Source of the DNA: Histomonas meleagridis
Lineage: Eukaryota; Parabasalia; Tritrichomonadida; Dientamoebidae
DNA: 64,000 nucleotides
Direction of reading: 5' to 3'
NCBI GenBank assembly: GCA_020186115.1
Contig: WSYJ01000176.1
Coordinates: forward strand, 124,001-188,000
Part shown: positions 9,905 to 19,100 of the stretch, piece by piece
Numbering within the stretch: the first letter of the stretch is position 1
How the letters are laid out: every line of letters begins with the position of its first letter
Translations under genes and position numbers: made by a program
Notes under the pieces: model-generated
What the model saw: the letters and a program-made list of their open reading frames with translations, nothing else
Databases searched by the model: none
What the model was told of the DNA's origin: nothing

Positions 9905-10221
9905 ACAGCACTTATATTGGCATCTGTATATGATTATAAAAAAATAGTTGAATTACTTCTTGAGCAAAAAGGAATTGATATTGATGTTAAAGATATGTGT
10001 TTGTTTTGTTTAATATTAGTTTTAAGAATTTTATATTTCAAAATAATATTTAGAAATTATTTAAATTATTTAATACAGCACTTCTGTTAGCAGATCGCTT
10101 GCATCATAATGAAATAGCAAAGCTGATTCGTAGGCAAAAATTTTATCGAGCTTTTAGGAAAGCTATTGGAATAGGATTAATCGCGTTAGCTTTAACTTAT
10201 TTTTTGTTTCTAAATAAATAA
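9905..10221 (+). pseudogene. 3' part of the DUF3447/ankyrin gene, with C-terminal membrane segment
   Basis: After the first insert, ankyrin coding continues at 9905-10000 (TALILASVYDYKKIVELLLE). A second insert follows (10001-10074), then 10075-10221 reads TALLLADRLHHNEIAKLIRR and ends in a hydrophobic segment (GIGLIALALTYFLFL) before TAA at 10219-10221. A C-terminal membrane anchor is typical of some trichomonad ankyrin proteins. Excluding both 74-nt inserts would leave one continuous reading frame with 8670-9830. Confidence 0.6.
10001..10074 (+). repeat. 74-nt insert interrupting an ankyrin repeat, copy 2
   Basis: Same length and clearly similar to 9831-9904 (roughly five of every six bases match by eye), at the same point of the ankyrin repeat. 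The spacing from ACA at 9905 to ACA at 10075 is 170 bp, that is, one ankyrin repeat plus one insert. Confidence 0.75.
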
Positions 10222-10961
10222 AAAGAATTGTTTAATATTTGTTGTTTTGTAGTTAATAAGTGAACATTCTTTTATTGATAAAATTTTGTTGTATCATCAA
10301 ATAAAAATATTTTTAGAAAATTCTGAAATTTCGTATGATAGATCATATTTTTTATGAAGTCCCCAACATTCTTTGAAAGTTCATCATAATTTTCAATGCT
10401 TTGAAACATAAAAAAAGAAGAATTAGAAAAGAATTTTTACATATTTCCTTCTGTTTTATAATGTATAAAATAATATGAATTTATGTGATTGGTACCACCT
10501 TTTATTTATCATGTTTCGCTCAATCATTTTCTCAATTAAATAATATGATTTATGTAAATCCATTCGAATCAAATAGTGACACTAAAAGTATCAATCATTT
10601 TTGAACTATTTTTATTAATATCTGATTCTTTTGATTGAATCAAGTTACAAAAAATTTAAATATAAATCACCCACTTCTTTTCTTGATAAAAAACCATAAT
10701 AAATGAAATTACAAATTATTAAATTGTATGATAATGGGAAATTTAAATCAAATGATTCCATTGTTTGTCAAAACTGATTTCAAAATTATCTTTATTCAAA
10801 CCAAAAATTAATTGTTCGAACATAGATTTCTTTATATTCAAGGAAGAAAAAGTAAAGTTACAAGTATATAATTTAAACTAATTTTAATAATTTTATATTA
10901 TTTTCAACAGCACTTATGTTAACATCTCGCTTGCGTCAATGAAATAACAAACCTCCACTAT
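10222..10961. other. Intergenic with an ankyrin-gene remnant
   Basis: About 10866-10945 repeats the end of the 74-nt insert followed by GCACTTATGTTAACATCTCG, the start of an ankyrin repeat closely matching 10078-10095. This is a fragment of the same gene family. The rest is AT-rich without a supported gene. Confidence 0.45.
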
Positions 10962-11554
10962 TTATTGAATATAACATTTTTTCTTCTGTCCTGTCGCAAC
11001 CTGTTCTGGCTCTATAATAAAACCTTCCCTAGATGGATGTTTTGGTGGATTCCGATTATAATAATAATATGAGTCGTGTATAAGCTTATCAATGCCTTCA
11101 CCTGTGATTGTGTTTACTTCGAGATAGTACATTCCTATTTCATCAGCTTTTTGGGAAGCTTCATCATATGAAACTTGTCGTTCTTTATTTTGCACTGTAT
11201 TTCCAACTAAAATTATAACAGCGTACATTACCTCGAAAAATGAAACATAGTACTCAATATGTTTAAATGTCTCCCGATTTGAAACATCATAAACAATGAG
11301 AATAACTGCAGTGCCAGTACTTGTGAGACTGGCTTGTTTGATAAGAAATTGAGAATTCGGATCTCCTGATATATCTTCAATACGAACATTAGCTTTCGTA
11401 CCATAATCATCAACTGATAGATTTTCATAATAGTAAATTATAGAACCAATTGTTGGTTCAAGTTTCGTTGGCGGGTTTTCACCATTTTTAATCCAGTAAC
11501 AATCTGTGTTTTTCCAACATTTGAATCACCGATTATCGTAATGCGAAACTCCAT
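10962..11554 (-). pseudogene. Divergent Rab-like small GTPase with one frameshift
   Basis: Reading from ATG 11552-11554 gives MEFRITIIGDSNVGKT, a clear P-loop (G1). The frame is lost within the next 20 codons; a neighbouring frame then continues without a break from WIKNGENPPTKLEPTIG (G2 Thr) to the stop at 10962. G3 is DISG rather than WDTAGQ, so the catalytic Gln is missing. The G4 NKxD motif is not present (VGNTVQNKERQ occupies its place). A C-terminal CYIQ after three Lys is a CaaX-type prenylation signal. Either a recent pseudogene or a single-base assembly error in a very divergent Ras/Rab-like protein. It faces the small frame at 11653 across about 100 bp. Confidence 0.7.
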
Positions 11555-11629
11555 TTTTATAACCGTTAAATTCAAACAATTATTTTTATCGTCATTTTCA
11601 AATAACAGCTGTTCACAAATTTCATAAGT

Positions 11630-11636
11630 TAACGGT
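11630..11636 (+). promoter_or_regulatory. TAACGGT Myb-type motif between divergent genes
   Basis: TAACGGT lies 76 bp upstream of the Rab-like ATG and 17 bp upstream of the 11653 ATG. It matches a Myb recognition core (YAACGG/T) that recurs in this window. Confidence 0.35.
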
Positions 11637-11652
11637 CGCCCTTAAGCCCAAG

Positions 11653-11802
11653 ATGTCAGAATCGATTCAAAATGGGGAAATAAAACAGCAACACCACCAT
11701 TTGAACACTTATTTGGCTTCCAATATAAATAAAATGCTTACAAATTTGGTTGAAGTAAAACGACATGTATTATATGGACACCACAAACATTCAAAAAGTT
11801 AA
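11653..11802 (+). CDS. Possible 49-residue hydrophilic helical protein
   Basis: ATG to TAA, 49 residues, beginning MSESIQNGEIKQQHHHLNTY and rich in His, Lys and Gln. It has one amphipathic helix-like stretch (LASNINKMLTNLVEVKRH). It does not match a family I recognise. In favour of a real gene: coding-like composition in an otherwise AT-rich spacer, and divergent placement with a Myb-type motif in between. Against: short length and no homologue recognised. Confidence 0.35.
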   Translation: MSESIQNGEIKQQHHHLNTYLASNINKMLTNLVEVKRHVLYGHHKHSKS

Positions 11803-12277
11803 AACTAATTTCACTGAGTTTGTTTCTTAATATTTATCGTTTTTTGATCTCTGTTGGCTTTACTTGGTCTTAAGAGAGAAAATTTTGTGGGTTTAGAGAC
11901 CTGCTATTGTTTGTTTTATTTTCTATTTACTATAATTTGATTTTTTAATTTTACATATATTTTGAGAATTTTTTGTTTTAAAATAAAATTGATTTTGCAT
12001 TTTAGTCATATAGAAATAGTTAAGTTGCTTCGTGAAACAACAAATGATGATTATTCAAATAATATAATGCAATGTTTATATGCGTAGGTGAAAATCTATT
12101 ATTTTTGTGGGGTTTTTTTCAACAAGGAGAAAAGGTTATCGACCGTTAAATAAATGTTGAGTATAACTTTTTCACCACAAACGTCCAATTTAACGATTAT
12201 TTCCTACTCAAATTGATCTAAGAAAAGCTCAAAAATTCAAAAGAAAATTCAACTGTTTCAATTCGTAAAATTAACTG
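11803..12277. other. Intergenic, Myb gene promoter region
   Basis: Contains a short ankyrin-like remnant (about 12004-12060, reading SHIEIVKLLRE) and two Myb-type motifs (ACCGTTA 12142-12148, TAACGAT 12191-12197) upstream of the Myb gene. No other gene is seen. Confidence 0.4.
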
Positions 12278-13057
12278 ATGCCTTTTCCCAAGCCACTAAT
12301 TGATGTTGCTCTTTATGTTACAACAGGAAAACCACCAAATGAGATTGAACCAGAAGCAAGAAAACAATTGGAGAAATTATTTTCAGATTTCATCAATAAA
12401 GAAATTGATCTAGAACAAGCCTGCGAAACAATAAGGGGAAAAGGATATGACACTCAAGCTATTTACAAGTTAAAAAGAGTTCTCAGTTCGCAACCAAATA
12501 ATATATCAAATTTTTCAACTCCAAAGTCTCCACCTGCAAATCATCACGTAAGGCATAGATCTGTCCCGTGGACCCTCGATGAAGATGAACTTCTTCTTGC
12601 TGGAATATATCATTACGGGTTTGCGGATTGGCAAAAAGTTTGTGAATTTGTTGGAAATGGTCGATCACGCTCTCAGTGTGGTCAAAGATGGTTGCGGTGC
12701 CTTGACCCAAGCAAGAAAAAAGATAGATGGACACATGAAGAAGATTTGAAACTTTTTCAATTAGTTCAAATTCATGGAAATCACTCATGGTCAAAGATTT
12801 CCAAAGAGATGGGGAACAGGACAGATGTACAATGTAGATACAGATATGAAAGTTCTCAAAAAAAGAATCCATTTAATTTCCAATTCTTTATCCCATACTT
12901 CCAACAGCTTCAAATGGCTGACCGAGGTCAAGGTATTCAAGGCCAGAATCAAGAAACCATAAAACATATTCAACCAACAGTTTCAATTAATGTACCAAAT
13001 ATTCCATTACCTTTACAAGAAAAAGCCCTGAATGTGGCTGTCCCTGAACAAAATTGA
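12278..13057 (+). CDS. Two-repeat Myb (SANT) DNA-binding protein
   Basis: 259 residues. Two Myb repeats are visible at about 97-143 (WTLDEDELLLAGI ... DWQKVCEFVG ... QCGQRWLRCL) and 148-197 (WTHEEDLKLFQLV ... HSWSKISKEMGN ... QCRYRY). The regularly spaced Trp residues and the third helices ending QCGQRW and QCRYRY are those of R2R3 Myb proteins. The N-terminal 70 residues are a charged helical region of unknown role; the C-terminal 60 residues are Gln/Pro-rich and may be an activation domain. Trichomonads have expanded Myb families that bind promoter elements, so a transcription factor is the likely role. Two Myb-type motifs lie in its own upstream region, which would allow autoregulation (inference). 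Confidence 0.85.
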   Translation: MPFPKPLIDVALYVTTGKPPNEIEPEARKQLEKLFSDFINKEIDLEQACETIRGKGYDTQAIYKLKRVLSSQPNNISNFSTPKSPPANHHVRHRSVPWTLDEDELLLAGIYHYGFADWQKVCEFVGNGRSRSQCGQRWLRCLDPSKKKDRWTHEEDLKLFQLVQIHGNHSWSKISKEMGNRTDVQCRYRYESSQKKNPFNFQFFIPYFQQLQMADRGQGIQGQNQETIKHIQPTVSINVPNIPLPLQEKALNVAVPEQN

Positions 13058-13373
13058 GCTTATGTGAGACTATTTCATCTCAAACTTTCTATATGTTTTT
13101 TTAATTGTTTTATTAATTTTACCAAATACAAAATACTCTTCACAATAAACCTCTTTGAGGGTGCTTATTTGATGAATAAATGCTTTTTTGTTTCAACAAA
13201 TGCCTCATTTTTAATCTTAACGGTAGCTCCGATACCAGCGTTTTGAATTAACGGTCAAATATTGAGCCTTCTACTGTATCGACCAACACAATTTGTGTTT
13301 ACAAAGTCTTTATTTCCACTTTTTGAGGTTCTTTTGGCGCAAAGGAATTTAGCTCTATAAAAAATTTTCAGCA
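13058..13373. other. Intergenic with two TAACGGT motifs
   Basis: TAACGGT occurs at 13218-13224 and again at 13249-13255, about 120-155 bp upstream of the SDR start. No gene is supported in this spacer. Confidence 0.4.
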
Positions 13374-14345
13374 ATGAATTTAGGTTCAATTGTTCTTCTA
13401 GTATACTTTATCATTGCAATTATCGCTTTAATTGTCTTTATAATCCGCAAGTATTATTGGAAAAAAGTTGATGTTAAAAATAAAACAGTTGTAATCACAG
13501 GAGGATCATCTGGTGTTGGTCTTTCTCTTGCACAAGAAAGCTTTAACAGAGGTGCTGGCAAGGTCGTTTTGATCGCACGTAACCAATTGAAATTAGATTC
13601 TGCCAAAAAATCATTGAAAACAACACCTGACCAAGAAATCATCACAATTTCTGCCGATTTATGTAAAGTCAGTGAAGTGATTTCTGCTTTTGATGAAATT
13701 CGAAATCATATGAAAAAGATTGATTTCTTATTTATAAATGCTGGATCTGCACAACCACAATTATTAAAAGATATGACATATGATGACATTGAGTCACAAA
13801 CAAATGTCAACTTTACTAGTGCGTTATTGACAATGAAAGCTGCACTTCCATTTTTGGGCGAAGGATCTCATGTAAACTTTTCTGGCAGTATCTGTAGTAT
13901 ATACACATTTAGCGGATATGCAGGTTATGGCTCAGCTAAATTTGCTCTTCGTGGACTTGGTGATACACTTCGAAATGAGTTTAAGCATACAGGAATTAAA
14001 ATTCATTTTTCGATTATATCATCTGTTGATACCCCTGGATATAAAGTCGAATGCCTTAAGAAACCTTTATCATGTCAAAAGATTGAAGGTACTTGTACAC
14101 TTTTCAAACCAGAATATATTGCCTCAATGATCTTTAGAGGAATTGACAGAGGTGATTATTATATCACAATGGAATTCTTGTCGTACATTATGCTCGAGAT
14201 TAATTATGGAATTGAGCCATCAAACAACTTTTTCTTACAGTTATTAGTTGCACCTCTTATCCCTCTTTTCCGTTTGGGTGCCCTAATTTATGCCGATAAC
14301 CTCTCAAAATACAGCGACCCACTAATCAAAGAAAAAGTGGAATAA
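13374..14345 (+). CDS. Short-chain dehydrogenase, 3-ketodihydrosphingosine reductase-like
   Basis: 323 residues. An N-terminal membrane helix (about 3-24) precedes a Rossmann fold with the cofactor motif TGGSSGVG (42-49), an NAG strand end, the catalytic Ser in NFSGSIC (about 170) and YxxxK at about 184-188 (YGSAK). Downstream DTPGY ... KPL ... FKPEYIASMIFRGI matches the KDSR/TSC10 family, in which the DTPG and KPE blocks are conserved. KDSR reduces 3-ketosphinganine to sphinganine with NADPH at the ER membrane, the second step of sphingolipid synthesis. The C-terminal hydrophobic stretch (about 275-305) may be a second membrane contact, as in KDSR. Assignment to SDR is firm, to KDSR probable. 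Confidence 0.85.
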   Translation: MNLGSIVLLVYFIIAIIALIVFIIRKYYWKKVDVKNKTVVITGGSSGVGLSLAQESFNRGAGKVVLIARNQLKLDSAKKSLKTTPDQEIITISADLCKVSEVISAFDEIRNHMKKIDFLFINAGSAQPQLLKDMTYDDIESQTNVNFTSALLTMKAALPFLGEGSHVNFSGSICSIYTFSGYAGYGSAKFALRGLGDTLRNEFKHTGIKIHFSIISSVDTPGYKVECLKKPLSCQKIEGTCTLFKPEYIASMIFRGIDRGDYYITMEFLSYIMLEINYGIEPSNNFFLQLLVAPLIPLFRLGALIYADNLSKYSDPLIKEKVE

Positions 14346-14368
14346 ATAAATAAACGTCTCTCCTTATA

Positions 14369-14740
14369 ATGGCAAGTCAAGCTGTGAGATTTGATGGACT
14401 TCCAAAAAATACTGACGTGAGCGAATGGAAGCGCCAATTAGAATGCTTTGGTAATGTACAGTTTTTATACTTTTCAAGTGCTCATGATTCTGGATATGCT
14501 ATTTTCTCAAATCAAAAAGCTGCTTTAAATGCAGTGGAAGAACTTTATGAAGCAAAGTGGCCTCAAGGATCTGATAATGTAATCAGTTTTCAATTATGTT
14601 CAATTGACGAAGTTGATAATGTTGTGCAATTAACAAACCAAAAATTCCATTCAGTAGAAGTATCAAAGCCAGAAACAGGAGCAACTTTATTTCGTCAAAC
14701 AAAAACACAACCTCCGGTGTTTTGGCGAACAAAATTGTAA
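14369..14740 (+). CDS. Acinus-like RRM protein (ASAP/PSAP complex type)
   Basis: 123 residues. Residues 5-80 fit an RRM: VRFDGLP (RNP2-like strand), a helix containing WKRQLECFG, FLYFSS, GYAIFS (RNP1-like), then a helix AALNAVEELYEAKWPQ. The KWPQ step and the tail TLFRQTKTQPPVFW match the acinus C-terminal module (RRM, then the 'LFRKTKxxPxIYW' RSB motif that contacts RNPS1 and SAP18). Acinus works in the ASAP and PSAP complexes that sit on exon-junction complexes and regulate splicing. Metazoan acinus exceeds 1,000 residues; here only RRM plus RSB motif remain, joined by about 20 residues. It starts 24 bp after the SDR stop, on the same strand. Confidence 0.7.
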   Translation: MASQAVRFDGLPKNTDVSEWKRQLECFGNVQFLYFSSAHDSGYAIFSNQKAALNAVEELYEAKWPQGSDNVISFQLCSIDEVDNVVQLTNQKFHSVEVSKPETGATLFRQTKTQPPVFWRTKL

Positions 14741-14766
14741 TTAATTATAATTTTATTTTTATTTTA

Positions 14767-15546
14767 TTACCATTCTCCGAAATATCCTAATTCCAACGAA
14801 AACGGGTCGTTTTCAATCTCTTGGATTTGGCCTGTAATAATTTCATCCCAAGATTTATCAAACAAATCCAAAGGCGTCTCTTGACTAATTTGTGGATATG
14901 GACGCAAAGCAGCAGGAGGTGCTTCATTTCTTTGTTTAACAAATCGTTCTTGATTCCGTGAAATGTTCATTTGAACTTGATTAAAAATATTTACATTCAT
15001 ATTTCCTGAAACACTCATTGGCCTTGTTTGAGTGCAATTGTTTTGTGTTATTCTTTGTGATTTTAGTTTTTCATTCCATCTCTTTTTTATTTCCTTCTTG
15101 CTCAATTTTATGGATTCATATCTTTTCCGGTATAACACTTCGTCAATAAAATACTCTCCTTTAGTATCAATTCCGCATAATTTTTTCAAAACTGAATACC
15201 AATGATTTTTGATTGAGTTGTCAGATCTTCCAAAAAATGATTTTGTAAGCATAACCCATTTTGTTCCAACCTCATTTATTAGGGAAACCAATAAATTATC
15301 CTCCTCATTTGTCCATGGAGTAAATTTATTTTCTGGTGATAAATAATTCAACCAACGTTCTTTGCATTGTCGGGGTGTCTTATCATTCATCTCTTTTGAT
15401 ACTTTATTCCAGTTATTTGTTCCATATTTAGAAATGAACTTTATTAATTTTTGATCATCATCTTTAGTAAATAACCTTCTTCGAATACGCTTGTTTGCAT
15501 GTAAATTGTCTTGCTCTTCTAATTCTAAATTGTTTTCTGGCATCAT
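14767..15546 (-). CDS. R2R3 Myb DNA-binding protein
   Basis: 259 residues. Repeats at about 25-71 (FTKDDDQKLIKFISKYG ... NWNKVSKEM ... QCKERWLNYL) and 76-122 (WTNEEDNLLVSLI ... KWVMLTKSF ... SIKNHWYSVL). The SIKNHW helix is the classic R3 recognition helix of animal and plant Myb proteins, so this one is closer to canonical R2R3 Myb than the gene at 12278. The first Trp of R2 is Phe, as is common. The C-terminal 120 residues are low-complexity with acidic ends and could be regulatory. Convergent with the acinus-like gene, 26 bp apart. Likely a nuclear transcription factor. Confidence 0.87.
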   Translation of the reverse strand: MMPENNLELEEQDNLHANKRIRRRLFTKDDDQKLIKFISKYGTNNWNKVSKEMNDKTPRQCKERWLNYLSPENKFTPWTNEEDNLLVSLINEVGTKWVMLTKSFFGRSDNSIKNHWYSVLKKLCGIDTKGEYFIDEVLYRKRYESIKLSKKEIKKRWNEKLKSQRITQNNCTQTRPMSVSGNMNVNIFNQVQMNISRNQERFVKQRNEAPPAALRPYPQISQETPLDLFDKSWDEIITGQIQEIENDPFSLELGYFGEW

Positions 15547-15576
15547 CTATTTTATTTCTCATTTTTTCAGAAGGGT

Positions 15577-15599
15577 CTGGCCACATTCACTGTGGTCAG
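15577..15599. promoter_or_regulatory. Inverted repeat just upstream of the Myb start
   Basis: CTGGCCAC (15577-15584) and GTGGTCAG (15592-15599) form an 8-bp dyad, with one G:T, around a 7-nt spacer. It lies about 30-50 bp upstream of the Myb ATG, where trichomonad transcription starts. It may be an operator or a hairpin; not tested. Confidence 0.35.
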
Positions 15600-16158
15600 A
15601 TTTAAAAAATTAAAATATCTTTTGAAATAAAAAATTAAAATTCAACTATATTATTATATCATTTTAGAAATTATATGTTAAATATTAATATATAATATAG
15701 ATTCAATATACTTTTTGTTTTCGGAGATTACCTCGAAAATGGTACAGACCAATCTGTTTGCAATTTTTGAACTATCATTGAATTATTGAATATAGGAAGG
15801 TGATTTCTCCTAACTTTTTCAGAGACTTCATTTTGTTTGAGGAGGGCAAATCATTAAAGCAAATGTATTCAATTAAACTCATCAAATCACATATCTGATA
15901 TTAGCTCTAAACATTGTTTTTTCATTTTTTCGCTTATAGCTATATTTATTGTATATTTAATCAATATTTTGTAATTTGCTAGTATAATAACGATTTTCAA
16001 TATATATATTATATTATATTGATAATGAGAACAACGAAGGATGATTTCCCATTCCAAATATGTGTCATTTAAATGTTTAAACAAGCGCGTACATATTTTT
16101 AATTTTCTTATTTCGCTAGCAAACCGTTTGAAATGTGATATAAAATTGAAAAGAAAAA
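15600..16158. other. AT-rich intergenic region
   Basis: Spacer between the divergent Myb and BEACH-family genes. The frames seen are short and AT-driven; no gene is supported. Confidence 0.4.
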
Positions 16159-19100
16159 ATGGAATTAGCTAATGCACAAGCAACATCAGAAAAATTAAAA
16201 AACATTTCTAAAACAGTAAAAACAGAAAAGGACAAAACAAAGAAATTTCAATTGGTTGTCGAATTTTTAATGAATTTAGAGGAATTTTTAGGAATGGAAT
16301 CAAATCAAAACGTAATCAAGAAAATCATTCCACCACTTATTAAAGATCTTTTTGACCTAGTTCCGGTAATTTTAGAACAACCATCATCAATATTTTCTTC
16401 CATGAAAATTCTATCAAAAACCAATAATATATATAAAATTCCATATAACAAGCAATTAATTCCACTCTTTTTAGGCTTTCTTCAATATTCTGATTTATAT
16501 GAACAAGAGATATCCAATGTTACCCAATTCTGTATTGCATTAGTATCCGAAGATTCATTTTTCTCAAATTTGATCAAAAGTAATGGAATTAAGACCATAA
16601 TTGAAAAATGTTTCTTTACAATTCCATCAACGAGAATCTCTTCATTTATCAATATGTTACTTTTTGAACATTCATCTCAATCACAATTCCAAAATATACC
16701 ATATCTCAGCACACTTCAACTCTTTGTCAAGCAAGAAGAAATTCCTCCCATTAATTACAATGACGTATTAAATTTTATTTCTAATTTCGTATATCGTATT
16801 TCGAATACTCAAAAAAATTCGATGACAATATTCATCACCAGTAAATGTATAAATAAATTTGATGAAATTCTATCGCAAGTAAATGGTCCAAATAAGTATA
16901 ATTATTATCGACCACTTTTACATTCCAAAAACGATGATTTAAGTCCATTTCCGAACATATTAATATTAAAACATATTTTTAACATCTTTCAAAATGATTC
17001 CAATTCACAAATTGAAATCTTTGACTTAATCATTGAACTTGTTGCAGATGAAAAAGCGATTCCGATTATAAATAATATAACACCATTCATTAATTGGTTA
17101 AATTTCCAGAATCCTCCGATAGAAAAAATGATTTCTTTTTTGTTGACATTAAATATTCAATCGCCTGAAACTATAACAAAGTGTATACCGATTCTATTTT
17201 CATCATTAAAGAATTATAATTGTAATGTTAAAGAACTTTCAATTGTATCTGATATGATTATGAATCAAATCGACAAAAAATTAATTGATTTTCAAACATT
17301 AATTAATTCTGGTTTCATTGATATATTTTATAAGAATTTATCGACAAATAAATTATATGAATTATTAATTAATAATCCGAAATTTGATGATTTATCATTG
17401 TCTTTTTATTCATTAAAAATTACAGAAGAATTTGTTCCATTAATATTTTCGTCATTATTAAAATTATATGAGAATTATCAAAACAAAAATGATTACATTA
17501 AATTAATTAGTAAATATTTAATACAATCGCCGACTATCGATAATATGAATTTATTAATGAATTTAATTTCGGAGTTAAAAGAGAATTTATTATTAAAAAT
17601 ATTTATAAATTCATTTAAAAATAAAATCGAAGCTACAATTAACTTCGTTAAAGCCAATGGTATTAATTGGTTATTTGATGAAGTTAATAATTCGACATTT
17701 CCTATAACTTCAATTGTTGGATTATTAAGTAATCTTGTTAAATATAATGGTTTTGAAGAATTAGAACATAAAATTCAAAGTTTAGATTCCAATCATAAAT
17801 TATTTAAATTATCCGAAAATTTATTATTAAAAATAATTTTCGGTAATAATAAATCGAAATTTGCACCAATTAGAGTTTATACATTAATAAAATATATATC
17901 AAATGAAATTAAGGATTTAGATCCTTACAATTCATATTTTCTTGGATCGAAATTCATAAAACTTTATGAAAATAATATATATGAAATGCCAATGATTTAT
18001 CCCATAATTAATCGAAATATAAATTTCGATCAAATTAATTTACTTTATGAAAAGCCTTATGAACTTTATAAATTCGTAGATCTTTCATATGATCATTTTC
18101 CTTTAATACAATTCTTTAAAAGCTCAAGACGTATAACATTTGATTTAGAATTCCATTGTTTATCATTTTGGTTTAAATATAATAACACATTAGAAAGCAC
18201 TGACATTTTTAAGTTTAATAATCTTGAAATGAAAATTGTCGAAAATAATTTGATATTTAAATTAGAAGAACAAAAACAAAAAATTCAAATCGATATAATT
18301 AAATGGAATAATATATTTATACAACTTAAACCTTCACTTATAGGAAATATATTAAAAGTTCATATTAATAATAATATTAAATTACGATTTACTACAAAAA
18401 TTAAATTATTTAATTCATTCACTATATGTCATACGAATGATAATATATTATATATCGGTCCATCAATTCGATTTTATTCGAATTATATTAATAAATTAAA
18501 TATATACCAAAAAGGCCCACAAAACTTAGAAATGTTTAATAATAACATTGAGACATTAATAACTCCTTATAACTTTAATCAATCTAAAATAGATCAATGT
18601 AATTGTTTTATTGTGCCTTATTATGGATTATCAATTTATTATAAATCATTAATAAAATTAAAAGAATTATCAATGTTTTTAATAGAAGCGAAAACTAAAA
18701 AAGAATATAAATTAATATTTAACTTATTTTCATCCATACAAAAAATTAATGAAGAATATAGTGATGATTTTTATAATATAATATTAACATCAATTAAAGA
18801 AAATAATAAATTTTTAACATCGAAACTTTTGAATAAAGTATTGAATTCTAAAAACGTTATACCTTTAATACTTTATGATAAAAAGTTATGGAAAACTATT
18901 AATAACGCAATATTAATTGAAGCAATAATGATATCGTTTTCTACAATTGATTGGACACAATATCAAAACATCGAATTGTTTTTCTTATCAATAATTATCG
19001 AAAATACAAATAATACTGAGTCAATAATGAACATATTAATTAATAATTATCAACAATTACCATCGATCATTAAATATTTAATTGCAACATTAAAAATTGC

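Noticed and set aside
11480-11520. Small intron explaining the frame change in the Rab-like gene
   Set aside because: No GTAYGT or ACTAAC-type signals; the frame changes within a few codons, so a base insertion or deletion fits better.
12483-12872. 129-codon minus-strand frame
   Set aside because: Antisense to the Myb repeats at 12278-13057.
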